Part shown: piece after piece, positions 34,301 to 46,300 of the stretch
Layout of the letters: each line of letters begins with the position of its first letter
Numbering within the stretch: the first letter of the stretch is position 1
Assembly (NCBI GenBank): GCA_946894095.1
Contig: OX335645.2
Location: 10,873,001-10,937,000 of the forward strand
Reading direction: 5' to 3'
Origin: Incurvaria masculella
Taxonomy: Eukaryota > Arthropoda > Insecta > Lepidoptera > Incurvariidae
Length of the DNA: 64,000 nt
Notes under the pieces: generated by a model
Seen by the model: the letters and a program-made list of their open reading frames with translations, nothing else
Databases searched by the model: none
What the model was told of the DNA's origin: nothing
Made by a program: the position numbers and the translations under genes

Positions 34301-37300
34301 AAGCAGCAAGGCGAGAGCGGCGGCGGTGGCAAGTAGCTGAAGGCGTAGGGGCCAGCTAGCGGCAACCACAGGCCGATCTCCGCGGGCGCGGGCGGCGGCA
34401 CCAATAACCTTTGTCTGCAGCACTAATACTCTATCTGACAGCAGAGTACAGGTAGTTACCCGGTGGTGAGGTTAGCGAAGAGCCAGGTGGGATGCGCGGC
34501 GTGCGGCAGGTAGTAGCGAGGCGAGAGCGGCGGCGGCAAGTAGCTGAAGGCGTAGGGGCCGGCTAGCGGCGACCGCGTTCCACTCTCCACGGGCGGCGGT
34601 ACTGGCGGACTTTTGTCTGTGACACAACACTCTCTCAATGCTGATCGTCGTTCTACAACTACATGCTACACAGTGGCCGGTAATGGAAAAGTTATTTGTC
34701 TTTTTTTAGGGTTCCGTGACCAAAGGGTGAAAACGGAACTCTTCGTGTGCGAGTCCGACTCGCACTTGGCCGGTTTTTTTATTGACAGCTTTCATAGCTG
34801 TATTTGTAATACAGGCAATGTTATTCAAATGGCTTCAAAAGGGTTGGGCGAATACTCTGCAAGCACAATGAAACTTTTAATTAAAAATAAAAGGTAGATA
34901 AATCAATAAATACCTCTTGGATTGCTGCTTGTAACGAATCCATCTGTTAGCATCACCAATCCTGATTTCTGAAAATTAAAGAAGTCCACAAGTTGTTTGC
35001 ACATATTTTTTAATGAAAAAAACGTTATGGGTGGCTGTGCTGAGAGACCATATATTCCGGGAGGTCACGACATTTTTGGTCACGATAAGGTAAATGGCTG
35101 AATCTGGGTTGACATGTTAGAGACCAACCCGCTGATGCTAAATATGTCGGTCTGCCCGTCCCAAGTGGTTGCGTTTTCTAGATTGGCTATATAAAATAGA
35201 TGCTGGTATGTACCTGCTGATGAATATACTGATTATCTGGAAACATTGATACCTATTAATTATACAACAATAACCAGACGGTTACCTAATTAAATACTTA
35301 AATATACCTAAAGTTATATCTGTAACCTAAATCGCCTATAACTACTAAGCAACCAAGGATTAGTTCAGTTTTTGTATTGCTAAGCAAGTATGTATTGATA
35401 CTTTCATGCTTCGTCATTTGCATCCATTTACGTTATCATATGTATTTTTTGTCACCATAACTACTTTTTCAGGCGCCTTATCTACGTAACGCAACCACTT
35501 GGAACAGGCAGACTGACACATTTAGCTTCAGAGAGTTGTACTTTATCCTGTGAACCCAGTTTCAGCCATTTACGCTAGCGTTACCATTTTTGTCGCGACC
35601 TCCTAGTCTAATAGGTAAAAACAAAAAAGACAATGTGCATAGTGTATGATTTGATAATATTTACGAAAATTTTAATTACAAAACGACTTATAGCTAAAAG
35701 TAAACCACGACCGCTGTAGTCAAAAAATCCAAATCTTGATTAAATAAGCTATGTCTGATGACTAATATTTTTAAGATGTTCTTACTTTATCATTGCGTAA
35801 TCGACCTCCAAAGTAATTGTATAAAATGCGCGGAAAATTCGAACTTATAACTTAGAAACCAAACACAATTTTACAATGCCAATGGTCATCAGACATCTAG
35901 TTTGATCAAATAAAGCTATTTTAAGCAAAACGTGGGATCTCTGACAAGAAATATGGGCGTGATCTTCTTTCCCCGTTTGCATGGGGAGATGATCGGGATG
36001 GGCCACCTTAATTACAAGAAATACGAACAGCTGCTCCCTCTCTCTCGTGAGCATTTTCATGAGAGAGAGGAAGGATTAACCCCAACTTGTAACACAATTG
36101 CATCCATTGCTTTGGATTAGTCGAAATAAAATTATTTGGCCGTGACTGTGGAATATGGTAGCCCATCCCGCTCATCTCCCCATACAAAAGGGGAAAGAAG
36201 ATCACGCCCATATTTCTTGTCAGAGATCCAAAATTTTGCTCAAAATAGCTTTATTTGATCGAACTAGATGTCAGATGACCATTGGCATTGTAAAATTGTG
36301 TTTAGTTATAACAAAAAAAGTTATAAGGTCCGAAAATTCGAATTTTTCGCGCGTTTTATACAATAACTTTGGAGTTGGATTACGCAATGATAAAGTAAGA
36401 ACATCGTAAAAAGGTTAGTCATCAGACATAGCTTATTTAACCAAGATTTATGATCTATTTGGTTTCTGTTCGATTTTTTACTACAGCGGTCGCGGTTTAC
36501 TTTTAGCTATAATTCATTTTGAAATTAAAATTTTCGTAAATCTTACCAAATCATACACTATGCACATTGTCTTTTTTGTGGACATGTTGCATCTTCCTCA
36601 TCGCGGAGCCTGTCTTTTTTTTTTAAACAGAGAAGGTCCCAGAGCGTAAGAGCACGGTTTTATACCGTGCCCGCGAATGAGTTCGTCCCGCCGGGTTGGG
36701 CCACCTTAACGACCCCCTTGCATTCGCACTTTCTTCAAGCAATTACGTACTTACTACTAGCGGGGAAAGCTGCCAGTGCAGGCAGTGGCTCATGAATCGT
36801 CGAACGAAAGCTATTAGTGGTTACGTACCAGGAAGGTGTCGGCGGTGTTGCCATCCCCGACCTCGGTGCCGAGCGCGGGCTGACGCACGTCGTTCTTGAA
36901 AAGAGAGTGGCTCAGGCCGCTGAAGCTCTCCACCTCACGCTCGACCTGGTAATGGTGGTGTAGTAATATAGTAGACTTAGATAAACAATGAAAGTAATCG
37001 TTAAAAAAACGTATATAAACGATTTAAATAAATATAAAAACGAAACATATAAATGTAACAACGACGGAATAAGTAACTTAGTCTCCACAGGTGTAATCTT
37101 CGCCTGGTGGTGGGACATCTGAACAATTTTGGTTTAGGTAAGTAAATTTATCAACTGGGTGACATTTATAGAGGGAAAAATCATTTGGCACGGTTGGGCA
37201 AATTGGCAACAAGATGAGATTGACAGACGAAACACTGAAACGCTTTGCCTTCACCGACATCACAGTCCTGCTCAAATTTAAAACTCTCAATCGCACTTCC

Positions 37301-40300
37301 ATGATAACTTCGCCTTACACTAAATAGTTTAGAAAAGTATTATCGTTCTACGATCTGCACGTATACGCAGTGCGATACGCATAGTCAATTTGCTGCTAGA
37401 AACTGAATCTCAAATGGTAACTAATAACTGCTGGGGTAAATAAGGGGCGAAAAAGAAGAGCATAGTACCAGGTCTCGGCTGAGTCCGCTGCCCAGTCCGT
37501 CGGCGGAGGCCAGGGCCGCGGTGGCGGCGCGCGCATCGGCGCCGAGCAGGGCGACGTGCGAGCCCGGCTCCGCCACCACGGTCACCTCCGCCGCGCCGCC
37601 AGGCCGTCCGTGCTTCGGGCTCACCAGAAGCTCCACCTGCAGTCATTCATGCCAAATATCAGAAGTTAAGGTAAATAAAATGTAAAGTTAAGTCATGTCG
37701 CAAACTTAACCACGCATTAACTCAGTCAAGAAAAGCCCCAAAAAAACTTCACTGGTCCATATAATATAAATAGTTTTCTTTCACAAGTATGCACTTAACT
37801 TCTGCTGCTAAGCTGTTTTTTAAAGCACTTAGAAGTTTAGATGACTTCGGAATGACCAAAACAACTTTTCAAGATGGTGGCAGGACTTTGGTTGTGAAAT
37901 GCAAATGGGAGAAATGCACCCCTTACTGTGGAATTGGTCAAAATAAAGTGGTTTATCCGTGTCTCGTGGGAATAGGGGTAAATGCACCAATTTCCCCACC
38001 TGGGCTATGGGCGGAATCACGGTGGAATGGATCTGCACCTGGATGTCCCTGTGTTCCGTAAGATAATAACGAAATACCTGATTCTGGAGCAGGCCTCCCA
38101 CGGGTATGTAGAGCGATGCGGCGATGAGCTCTCCGTCGAGGCGCGGGTACCATGCCAACAGAACGGCGCCGGGCGCTGCCGCCGCGCCCGCCTCCACGTG
38201 CAGCTCGACGCTGCTGCGTGGTGGCGCCAGCTGCAAGAGCGGACGCACTCAATTTACTTAACTACAATTTGGACTATGACTGGTACAATTAATAATGTTT
38301 GTTGTGACATACCATGGTCTTCGAGAGAAGTGACCACAGGCAGGTGCTACTCCTACGGATACCCTGCTCCTACTATAGTAATTTCAAGTAAACTTTGGGA
38401 CCAAAGACATTACAAATGTTGGTGAATCACCATTGTAATAATAATGGTTTGTTAGCATTGCAGTGTGGTGATTTTAAAATGGAATTCGTCTTCCCTCACG
38501 GTCCCTCACGGTCGTGTGCTCTCTTGAGTTTAAGGTTGGATGTTAAGATGGATTTTAACATCTGCTTTTCTTATTCGAAATTAAGCGTGTATTTTCAATG
38601 AGAATTTAGGCTTCAAGGATATTAAAGGGGGGATTCTTTGGTACATGAACTAAGCAAATATCATAATGGGCTAAGCCGCACACCTCCATAGTCTTGGCGA
38701 GCACGACGTCCCCCCGCGCGACCAGCACGTAGTGCAGACTGTCCAGCGGCTCGGTGGCGTCGATGCGCACGTGCAGCTCGCCGCCGACTCGCGGCGCGCC
38801 CGTCGCCAGCGCCACGCTCAGGAACTGTCCGCTGGACGTATTCGACGCGCGCACGCTGCTTACTCGCTCCGACACCTCCTTGTACGATATCTAAAACATT
38901 GTTAATGGTAGATTAGAAACCAATATAAAATATTATGAATATTTACAAGTAAGAGGATTTTAAGAGATGAGAAGCGGCAACTATGCTGTACACTTAGGCG
39001 CGCATGATTATATTCTGAAATATTTCTAACATAGAGATTAAGCGTAGAGTTCCTGTGCGACGTCCCCCTCTGCGCCGCCACCTCGCCCTCCGCGTCGCGC
39101 AGCCGAGCGCCACCGCTTGTGAATAACTAACCAGGAAGTTGAGCATTTAGATTTGATGTGCGACGTGTCCGGCGTGTAGAGATATGTGGCGAATCCTCGC
39201 GCGAGCTGCAGTGCGGTTGTGTTGGACGCAGAGGCGTTACCCCTCGCCCTCTGCACCGCCACCTCACCCTCCGCGTCGCGCAGCCGAGTGCCCCTGCTAG
39301 TGAATAACTGACCAGGAAGTTGAGCGTAGAGTTGATGTGCGACGTGTCCGGCGTGTAGAAATATGTGTCGAGTTCTCGCGCGAGCTGCAACGCGGTGGTG
39401 TTGGGCGCGAATCCGTCGTCCCATGTCCTCTGCATCGCCACCTCGGCCTCCGCGTCGCGCAGCCGAGTGCCCCTGCTAGTGAATAACTGACCAGGAAGTT
39501 GAGTGTAGAGTTGATGTGCGACGTGTCCGGCGTGTAGAAATATGTGTCGAATTCTCGCGCGAGCTGCAACGCGGTGGTATTGGGCGCGGATCCGTCGTCC
39601 CATGTCCTGTGCATCGCCACCTCGGCCTCCGCGTCGCGCAGCCGAGTGTCCCTGCTAGTGAATAACTGACCAGGAAGTTGAGCGTAGAGTTGATGTGCGA
39701 CGTGTCCGGGGTGTACAGATATGTGGCAAGTCCTCGCGCGAGCTGCAGCGAGGTGGTGTTGGGTGCGGATCCGTCGTCCCACGTCCTCTGCACCGCCACC
39801 TCACCCTCCGCGTCGCGCAGCCGAGCGCCACCGCTATCCACCACCTCTAGCTGGAACAGGTAACGCTGCGTTGTAAAAAGTAAGAAGTAGTGATAAACAG
39901 AGGTGGTGGATAAATGATTTGCATTAAGTTCGGGAGATCTTTTTCAAATCAAAGTAATAATTTCGCAGTCGTTAAATAATAGATCGGGGAGAAAGTCTTT
40001 TCGCATATGGGTAGTATCTTAGATGAAAAAGGGGTAGTATGCATAAAATTGTTAACTAGCAAAAAGGTGATGCTGTATGAATGGTGGGTTTGGAAGGGCA
40101 TTGTCAATTATGAGCTTTTACCGTCGGACAGAACCATCCATTCGGTTATCTACTGCCAGCAACTTATGATATTAAAGCAAGAAGTTAAGAGAAAGCGGCC
40201 GGATTAATATAAAGGGGGTAAAACATATTTAGCCACTCAAATTAAGACAGTTTGGCTGGGAGGTATTGATGCATCCGCCATTAAGCCTTGACAGATTTCC

Positions 40301-43300
40301 AACTATTTCGGTCTCTTCAGATTTTTTTTAGGCAGTGTCAGGTTAACATCAAGAGAGCGTTTTTTTTATAAGAAGTCCGAAAATGTCTACAGCAACAGCA
40401 TCATATCACTACATAGAAGACGACAAAAAGTCAACGAACGAAATGGCATATATATAGTATAATTAAAAGTAATGAAACTTTAAAAAAAAATCCTGAATCT
40501 TCACATAAAATGCTAAGAAACGTTTTCCCCGACCTATATATTATTTCTGTATTTCAAGCAATGAATGGAAGCGAAATATTGTGTGTGCTTTTGCAAGTTT
40601 GCAAAAAAAAAAAAACATTTTTGTAGGAATTGTGATGTTTTTACCTATACCTACACACCAGACCAACAATTACGTCAGAAGTGAGCTACGGCTCGTAGCC
40701 TAGGGGCGCGGGGATCAACTTGCACCACTGTCTTTCTCTTTCAGAGTTCGATAAGTGCATTTCGTCACGAATGCGAGCTGCTCCATCGTTCGGAATCCAT
40801 GTAAAACTGTAGGCCCCCTTCCCCTACTAGGTGGTAGGTTTTAAGCCCGCCCGTCAGTGCGATTACGAAGCGCGACATGAGGTGTAGGTGCCGCCCTACC
40901 TCAAATTGACAGCAAACGGCCGGCTTTCTATTACAAAATATGTCAGTTTTGGGTACTAACCGCACTTCATTTCGCACTTCCTAATCGCACTGCGGTTGCC
41001 GGTGCTTCCATTTGGTTATCGCAATAGCTGTTAAATACAACCTCCCCCGTTTCGTGCTTCGTAATCGCACTGCGGGTTGGTACGATGGTACCAACCCGGG
41101 CGATGGCATTGGATGAAAAGATGGTCGAAGCGGCAATGAAAAATTGTCCGTGTTTTCCATCCAGTTCAATGTAGCCGTGCTCATAAAGGGCATGGCACCT
41201 AATTCCTTCGGTAATGTGGTGTATTGGGCTAATATCATAACGGTAGTTGTGTGGTATTAGCCATCCATGTCAGGTCGCATAAAAAAAAAAGAGATACCGA
41301 TCACACCAATAAAAGTTAGAAGGCGTGAGAACTCAGAGACGGACAGCATCTGACACTGAGAGCTGTCGAGAGACAGTTTCCGAGAATGTTTACTCCAACT
41401 ACACGCTAACCTCGTAAAAATATGTCCGGATGCCTCACTTGAGCTGCAAACTCACAAGCTCAGAAGGTATTCTTGTACTGAACTTAGCAGCTTAACTTAG
41501 ATTAGAATGCAGCTATCAATAATTGCGTTCTGAAACTGAAGCAGCTGGAAACAGCAATATGTTTAAATTCCAATAATCTCTCCACAGTTTCCATATTTTC
41601 ATTAAAATCCTGACGATTTCATCCCGTTGATTGTCCACTCACCTGAATTCTGTAGGGCAAGTCAGGCTTGAAGTGTTCCGGCGCGTGAACCTTGAGCCGG
41701 TAGGGTGTCCGCACGAGCAGAGTCCGCGCGGACACGTTCTGGCGGCGCAGCGTTCCCTCCTCCTCGAGGATGGCCTCCACCACGACCGGCCTGGCCGCGT
41801 CCTCGGCTATGTTCAGGTCCGTCTGCGACGCGGTTTAGAACCGTCTCAGTTACATTCACGGTGTTTGTTCGTTCTTCCCAGCAGTAAGCTCGGGATTTTA
41901 ACATTTCATTATCGTCAAGAAATATAAAAAAGTACGACGTATATCGTTACCACATCGTTACTCTCAGGGCCATTTTTTCAATCCTCAGATAGTTCCTATC
42001 GGACTGATTGCACAAATTCACGTTTGTCAAAAGACCGATAGACATTGCCGAAGAATTATATCTTCTATCACAATTATCAGATTATAATTTTAATAATAAA
42101 CATTTGGACTTACTATTTCGGATGGATAAGGAGAAGCGTAAATAAATTCGTCGAATAGTTATCTGGCTGTTTGTTTGACTATTGAAAAATCAGCCCTCAA
42201 TCTTATACACCGGAAATAGGATAAATAATAGCTTACTTAAGTTAGAAGGAGTTAAAGGGACTTTGGAATTATTTCTTTTTTCAGTGTATAGATTACAGTA
42301 AATTACCGTACCATGATTTGTGGAGTTTATTGGGGAAAACGAATAAACAATAATAAAAAAACACTGATTCTCAAAATGTTTTGGGTAAGTAGATTCATTC
42401 ATAGTAAGTAGGTTCATAAGTAGTTTCAGTCATTTTCCAATTTATCATTATTATCAGATATCATTATCCCACACTAATGTCTGTAAGAAATCGTAAATCA
42501 ATAGGAAAAGCTTTGGAAAAAAGAGTTCTGTGTGAAAATATAGAGAAGAGCTAGGTTAGTGTTCGAGGAAGAAGTGAGGCCGGCAGGTACCTTTATGCTG
42601 AAGTCGACGGTGGTGGCGCCGTCTATGCGCAGGACCTTGCGCACGGGCGACGAGAACACGGGCTGGATGACGTCGGAGAAGAACACGGGGTACGCCGCCA
42701 GCGTCAGCTCCCCGCGCACCGGCAGACCGCTGTGGTGCCTGCCGACACCCGACCGCCCAACACTTCGTCAACTGCACAACGTACGCTTTTAAGAACGGCC
42801 CGTAAGCTATGCTCCCCATACAAACGTAGTTTACTAAAACGTAGAAACCGCTATGGCAATTAAATTGATATTTAATATCTAATATCAGGTAACAAATATC
42901 TGTGTCTGCACGCTTTTGTTTTTTTGAAACATCGAAACCGAATGAAATTAAAGCAAAAAGAAAAGCTTCATACGAATTTTGTTTTCTCTGTGGTTTGACC
43001 CAGAATACATTTACCGATAATATTAGATACGAAATATCAAGTAAGTTGGAACAGTGGTTTTCATATTATTAGTAAACTACGTTTGTATGGGAGGCGAAAT
43101 TTTCTGATGCTTACAGGGGCACCTTAAGGTCGGCCCTGTAAGGTTATAACATGTCCACAAAGCAGACAATGCGCAAAGTGTTTGATTTGGTAAGATTTAC
43201 GAAAAAACGACTTATAGCTAAAAGTAAACAACGACCGCTGTAGTAAAAAATCTAACAAAAACTAAATTGATTATAATTTTTCATGAAACAAGCCAATGTC

Positions 43301-46300
43301 TCTTGACAATGTTTTTTAAGATGTATAGATTTTATCGTTGAACAATCCACCTCCAAAGTTATTGCATAAAACACGCGGAAAATTAGAACTTTCAGACCTT
43401 ATAACTTAAAAACCAAATACAATTGTACAATGCCAACGGTCATCAGACATCTAGGTCGATCAAAAAAAGCTGGATCTCTGACAAGAAATATGGGCGTGAT
43501 CTTCTTTTCCCGTTTGTATCGGGAGTTGAGCAGGATACAAGCTCTGGAAAAGTCCGCAATCCGCTGGTATGGTGCCTCGCTGAGAGTGGCAAATTAATAT
43601 AGATTTGACTTTTTTGGGCAACCCACACAAAAGTTTTATCATACAAATGGGCTCCAACGTGGCTCCACCTTACATACACCGACGCAAAGTACAGGTTACG
43701 GTACTTGAAAGTAATACATGTGATCCCGCTGAATTTCTTCCCATAAGAGACAGATAAGGAATATTACGTTCAAGGTTCGAATTCCAAAAAAATGTAGGGC
43801 CCCTTTCTTGCTTACTAGGTATTAGGGTTAATTCGGGTGTGTACCATCGTATTGAATCAACGATGATCTAAGCGGAAAAGAAAATTGTCCATGTTTTTTT
43901 TTAATTCAATTCATATCATAACAGTAGATGTGGTATTAGCCATTATTGTCCTGCAATCCAATGCATTCCTGAAGGAATTATGTACCATGCCAGGATCTTC
44001 CCTTTATTAGCACGGCTACATTAAACTGCTTAACCCTACCACCTCCAAAGTAGGAAATTTAAATTCTAATTTCACATGGAGTGACAAGCAATCTCAATTC
44101 AAATCAGTTAATCAATCGGTTAATAAAGAGGTTCAGATAATATGCATTAGGCATATGTTAACATCGGCATTTCGGCATGGATTTATGAGACACGGAGATC
44201 GACGTATCTTCGAGTTCTGAGACAACAAAAGGCAAAGAAGGCAGGTTATCAATTGAAACATCATAATAAATTAATTTGGCTCTTTATTTGCCCACCATAC
44301 ACTTGTATAAGCCCCAATAAAAAAAACCTTCAGTTTCAAAATAGCGCTTAAACTTTTTTCGTTCGTAACTTTCTCTGTAAATTATTCCTGCGGAGATCAA
44401 CGAATTGAGTTTAGAAAGCAAAACATAAAACGACCTACAAACATCCAGTTACGTTTATTAAATATATTAATGAATCCGTCTACCTTCACATAAATCGAAT
44501 GGTAATAATAAACTCATATTGGTCAATACAGCAAATTGCTTTCCAATCTTCAGCTTTCATCTTTACATCTCTCTGCGGCGAAACCGTTATTAAATTGGAA
44601 ATGACGTGGATAATTATTGAAAGAACAATCGCGAAGAAAATAAAGAGCTAAAGCGAGCTACAGAGAAGAAATTGTTTCTGTTCTGTGAATTTTCCCAAGC
44701 TTTTGTGATGAGAATGCATTGAGTTGTAACGCTATAATACTAAGGTAGCATTTCTTTATTTTGTATTTAATTATATAAATGGTGTAAAGTTTGGACGCCA
44801 CATAGCTTGAACGCACCAAACAACGTACGGGTACTGCATAAAAGTAATACTTCTTGTCTCACTACATTTCTTCCCGTGCGTGTCGTAAGATGTGACTAAG
44901 GGATTGTTCGTTGGGATGGTTCTGATTACAGATAAAACGATAGGTTCACGGACCCTACACTCGCGGAGATTGTTTGCGAGGGTAGGTAGACCTGAAAGTA
45001 GTCGATGTCAGGATGAAGTCAAACCAGAACCCTTTGCAAGTACGTCACACAGACAACACTATAGCAGAACTCTATCGTGGTGATATGGGCAATGACGGCG
45101 CCGCCGTTGCACAACAGCACCTGCTAAGGCAGGTCAAACTACACGTCAAATTTGGACAGGGTGTAGTCGGCTACCGGCACCAGTCACATGGGCGCAACTC
45201 TATCTACAGAAAAATACTTAAGTGGAGCTCTGCCTCGCAGTGATGCTGACCGTGACACTAGTACAAACGGCATCACCCTAACCGCCCCACATTGAACTTT
45301 GACCCACATACGTTTTCCTTGCAAATGCAAATGCCTCTGTGGCGTTTACAGCGGTGCGCTCCGTACGTCTACTCCCGCGACTCTAGCTAAACACTCAAAC
45401 AATAGTAGCGACAGAACAGAACCTGCGAGGACAGGTCAAGCTGCACGTTGAATTTGGGCAGGTTGTAGTTCGTTACCAGGACCCGTCACCCGTACGTCGA
45501 CTACTGTGACTCTACCTAAAGGCACACAGTAAAGTAGCACTGTACCTCGCGGTGATGTTGACCGTGAAGGCTTCGTCACGGAACAGCACCTGCGAGGGCA
45601 GGGCGAGCTGCACGTTGAAATGGGCAGGTTGTAGTCCGTTACCAGCACTCGTCACCCGTACGTCTACTACCGTGACTTTACGTAAAGCGAACACTAAAGT
45701 AGCACTGTACCTCGCGGTGACGTTGACCGTGAAGGCTCCGTCACGGAACAGCACCTGCGAGGGCAGGTCAAGCTGCACATTGAATTTGGGCAGGATGTAG
45801 TCCGCTACTAACACCCGCCGCTCGTACATCTGCCCCTGTGTCTCCACCTGCAAAGATATTTAACAATATAGATGGATAAAACTTGTCAAACATTCCACGA
45901 TTAGGTTTTCATAGAACTTAGCATACATGCATCTGTCACGGTCTTAATACTTAATTAAGGTATATTACACCGTTGGATTAGTCTACAGAGAGTAATTAGG
46001 TGTGGAAAGTGACCTGAATAGTCCATTCGCCCAGCGCGGGCTGGTCGGCGAGGGTGAGCTCCGCCGCGAAGAGACCACGGTCGAGCGGCGCGTGCGTCCA
46101 CTGCCGCACCGCCGCGCCTCCGCTGTCCCGGACCGTCACCTCCGCGCTGCCCTCCAGCGGCAGCAGAAATCTGTGAGGAAGCATCGTAGCGCACTTTGTG
46201 GAAGCGACATTTGTCATGGAGTGATTCACCGACAGTGCGGTTGTCGATTATGAAAAGGCAGTTAGGTACGTCTTACACCGACACCTCTGCTCCGCGCTAC

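Noticed and set aside
39127..39782. Long minus-strand ORFs of 122-161 residues through the exon 8 array
   Set aside because: They read through 5-nt junctions and change frame relative to the exon each unit. The exon model with donors and acceptors explains the sequence better.
39121..39850. CRISPR-like array of regular repeats
   Set aside because: The period is about 180 bp with no short repeat/spacer structure, and the unit is a coding exon of an animal gene.
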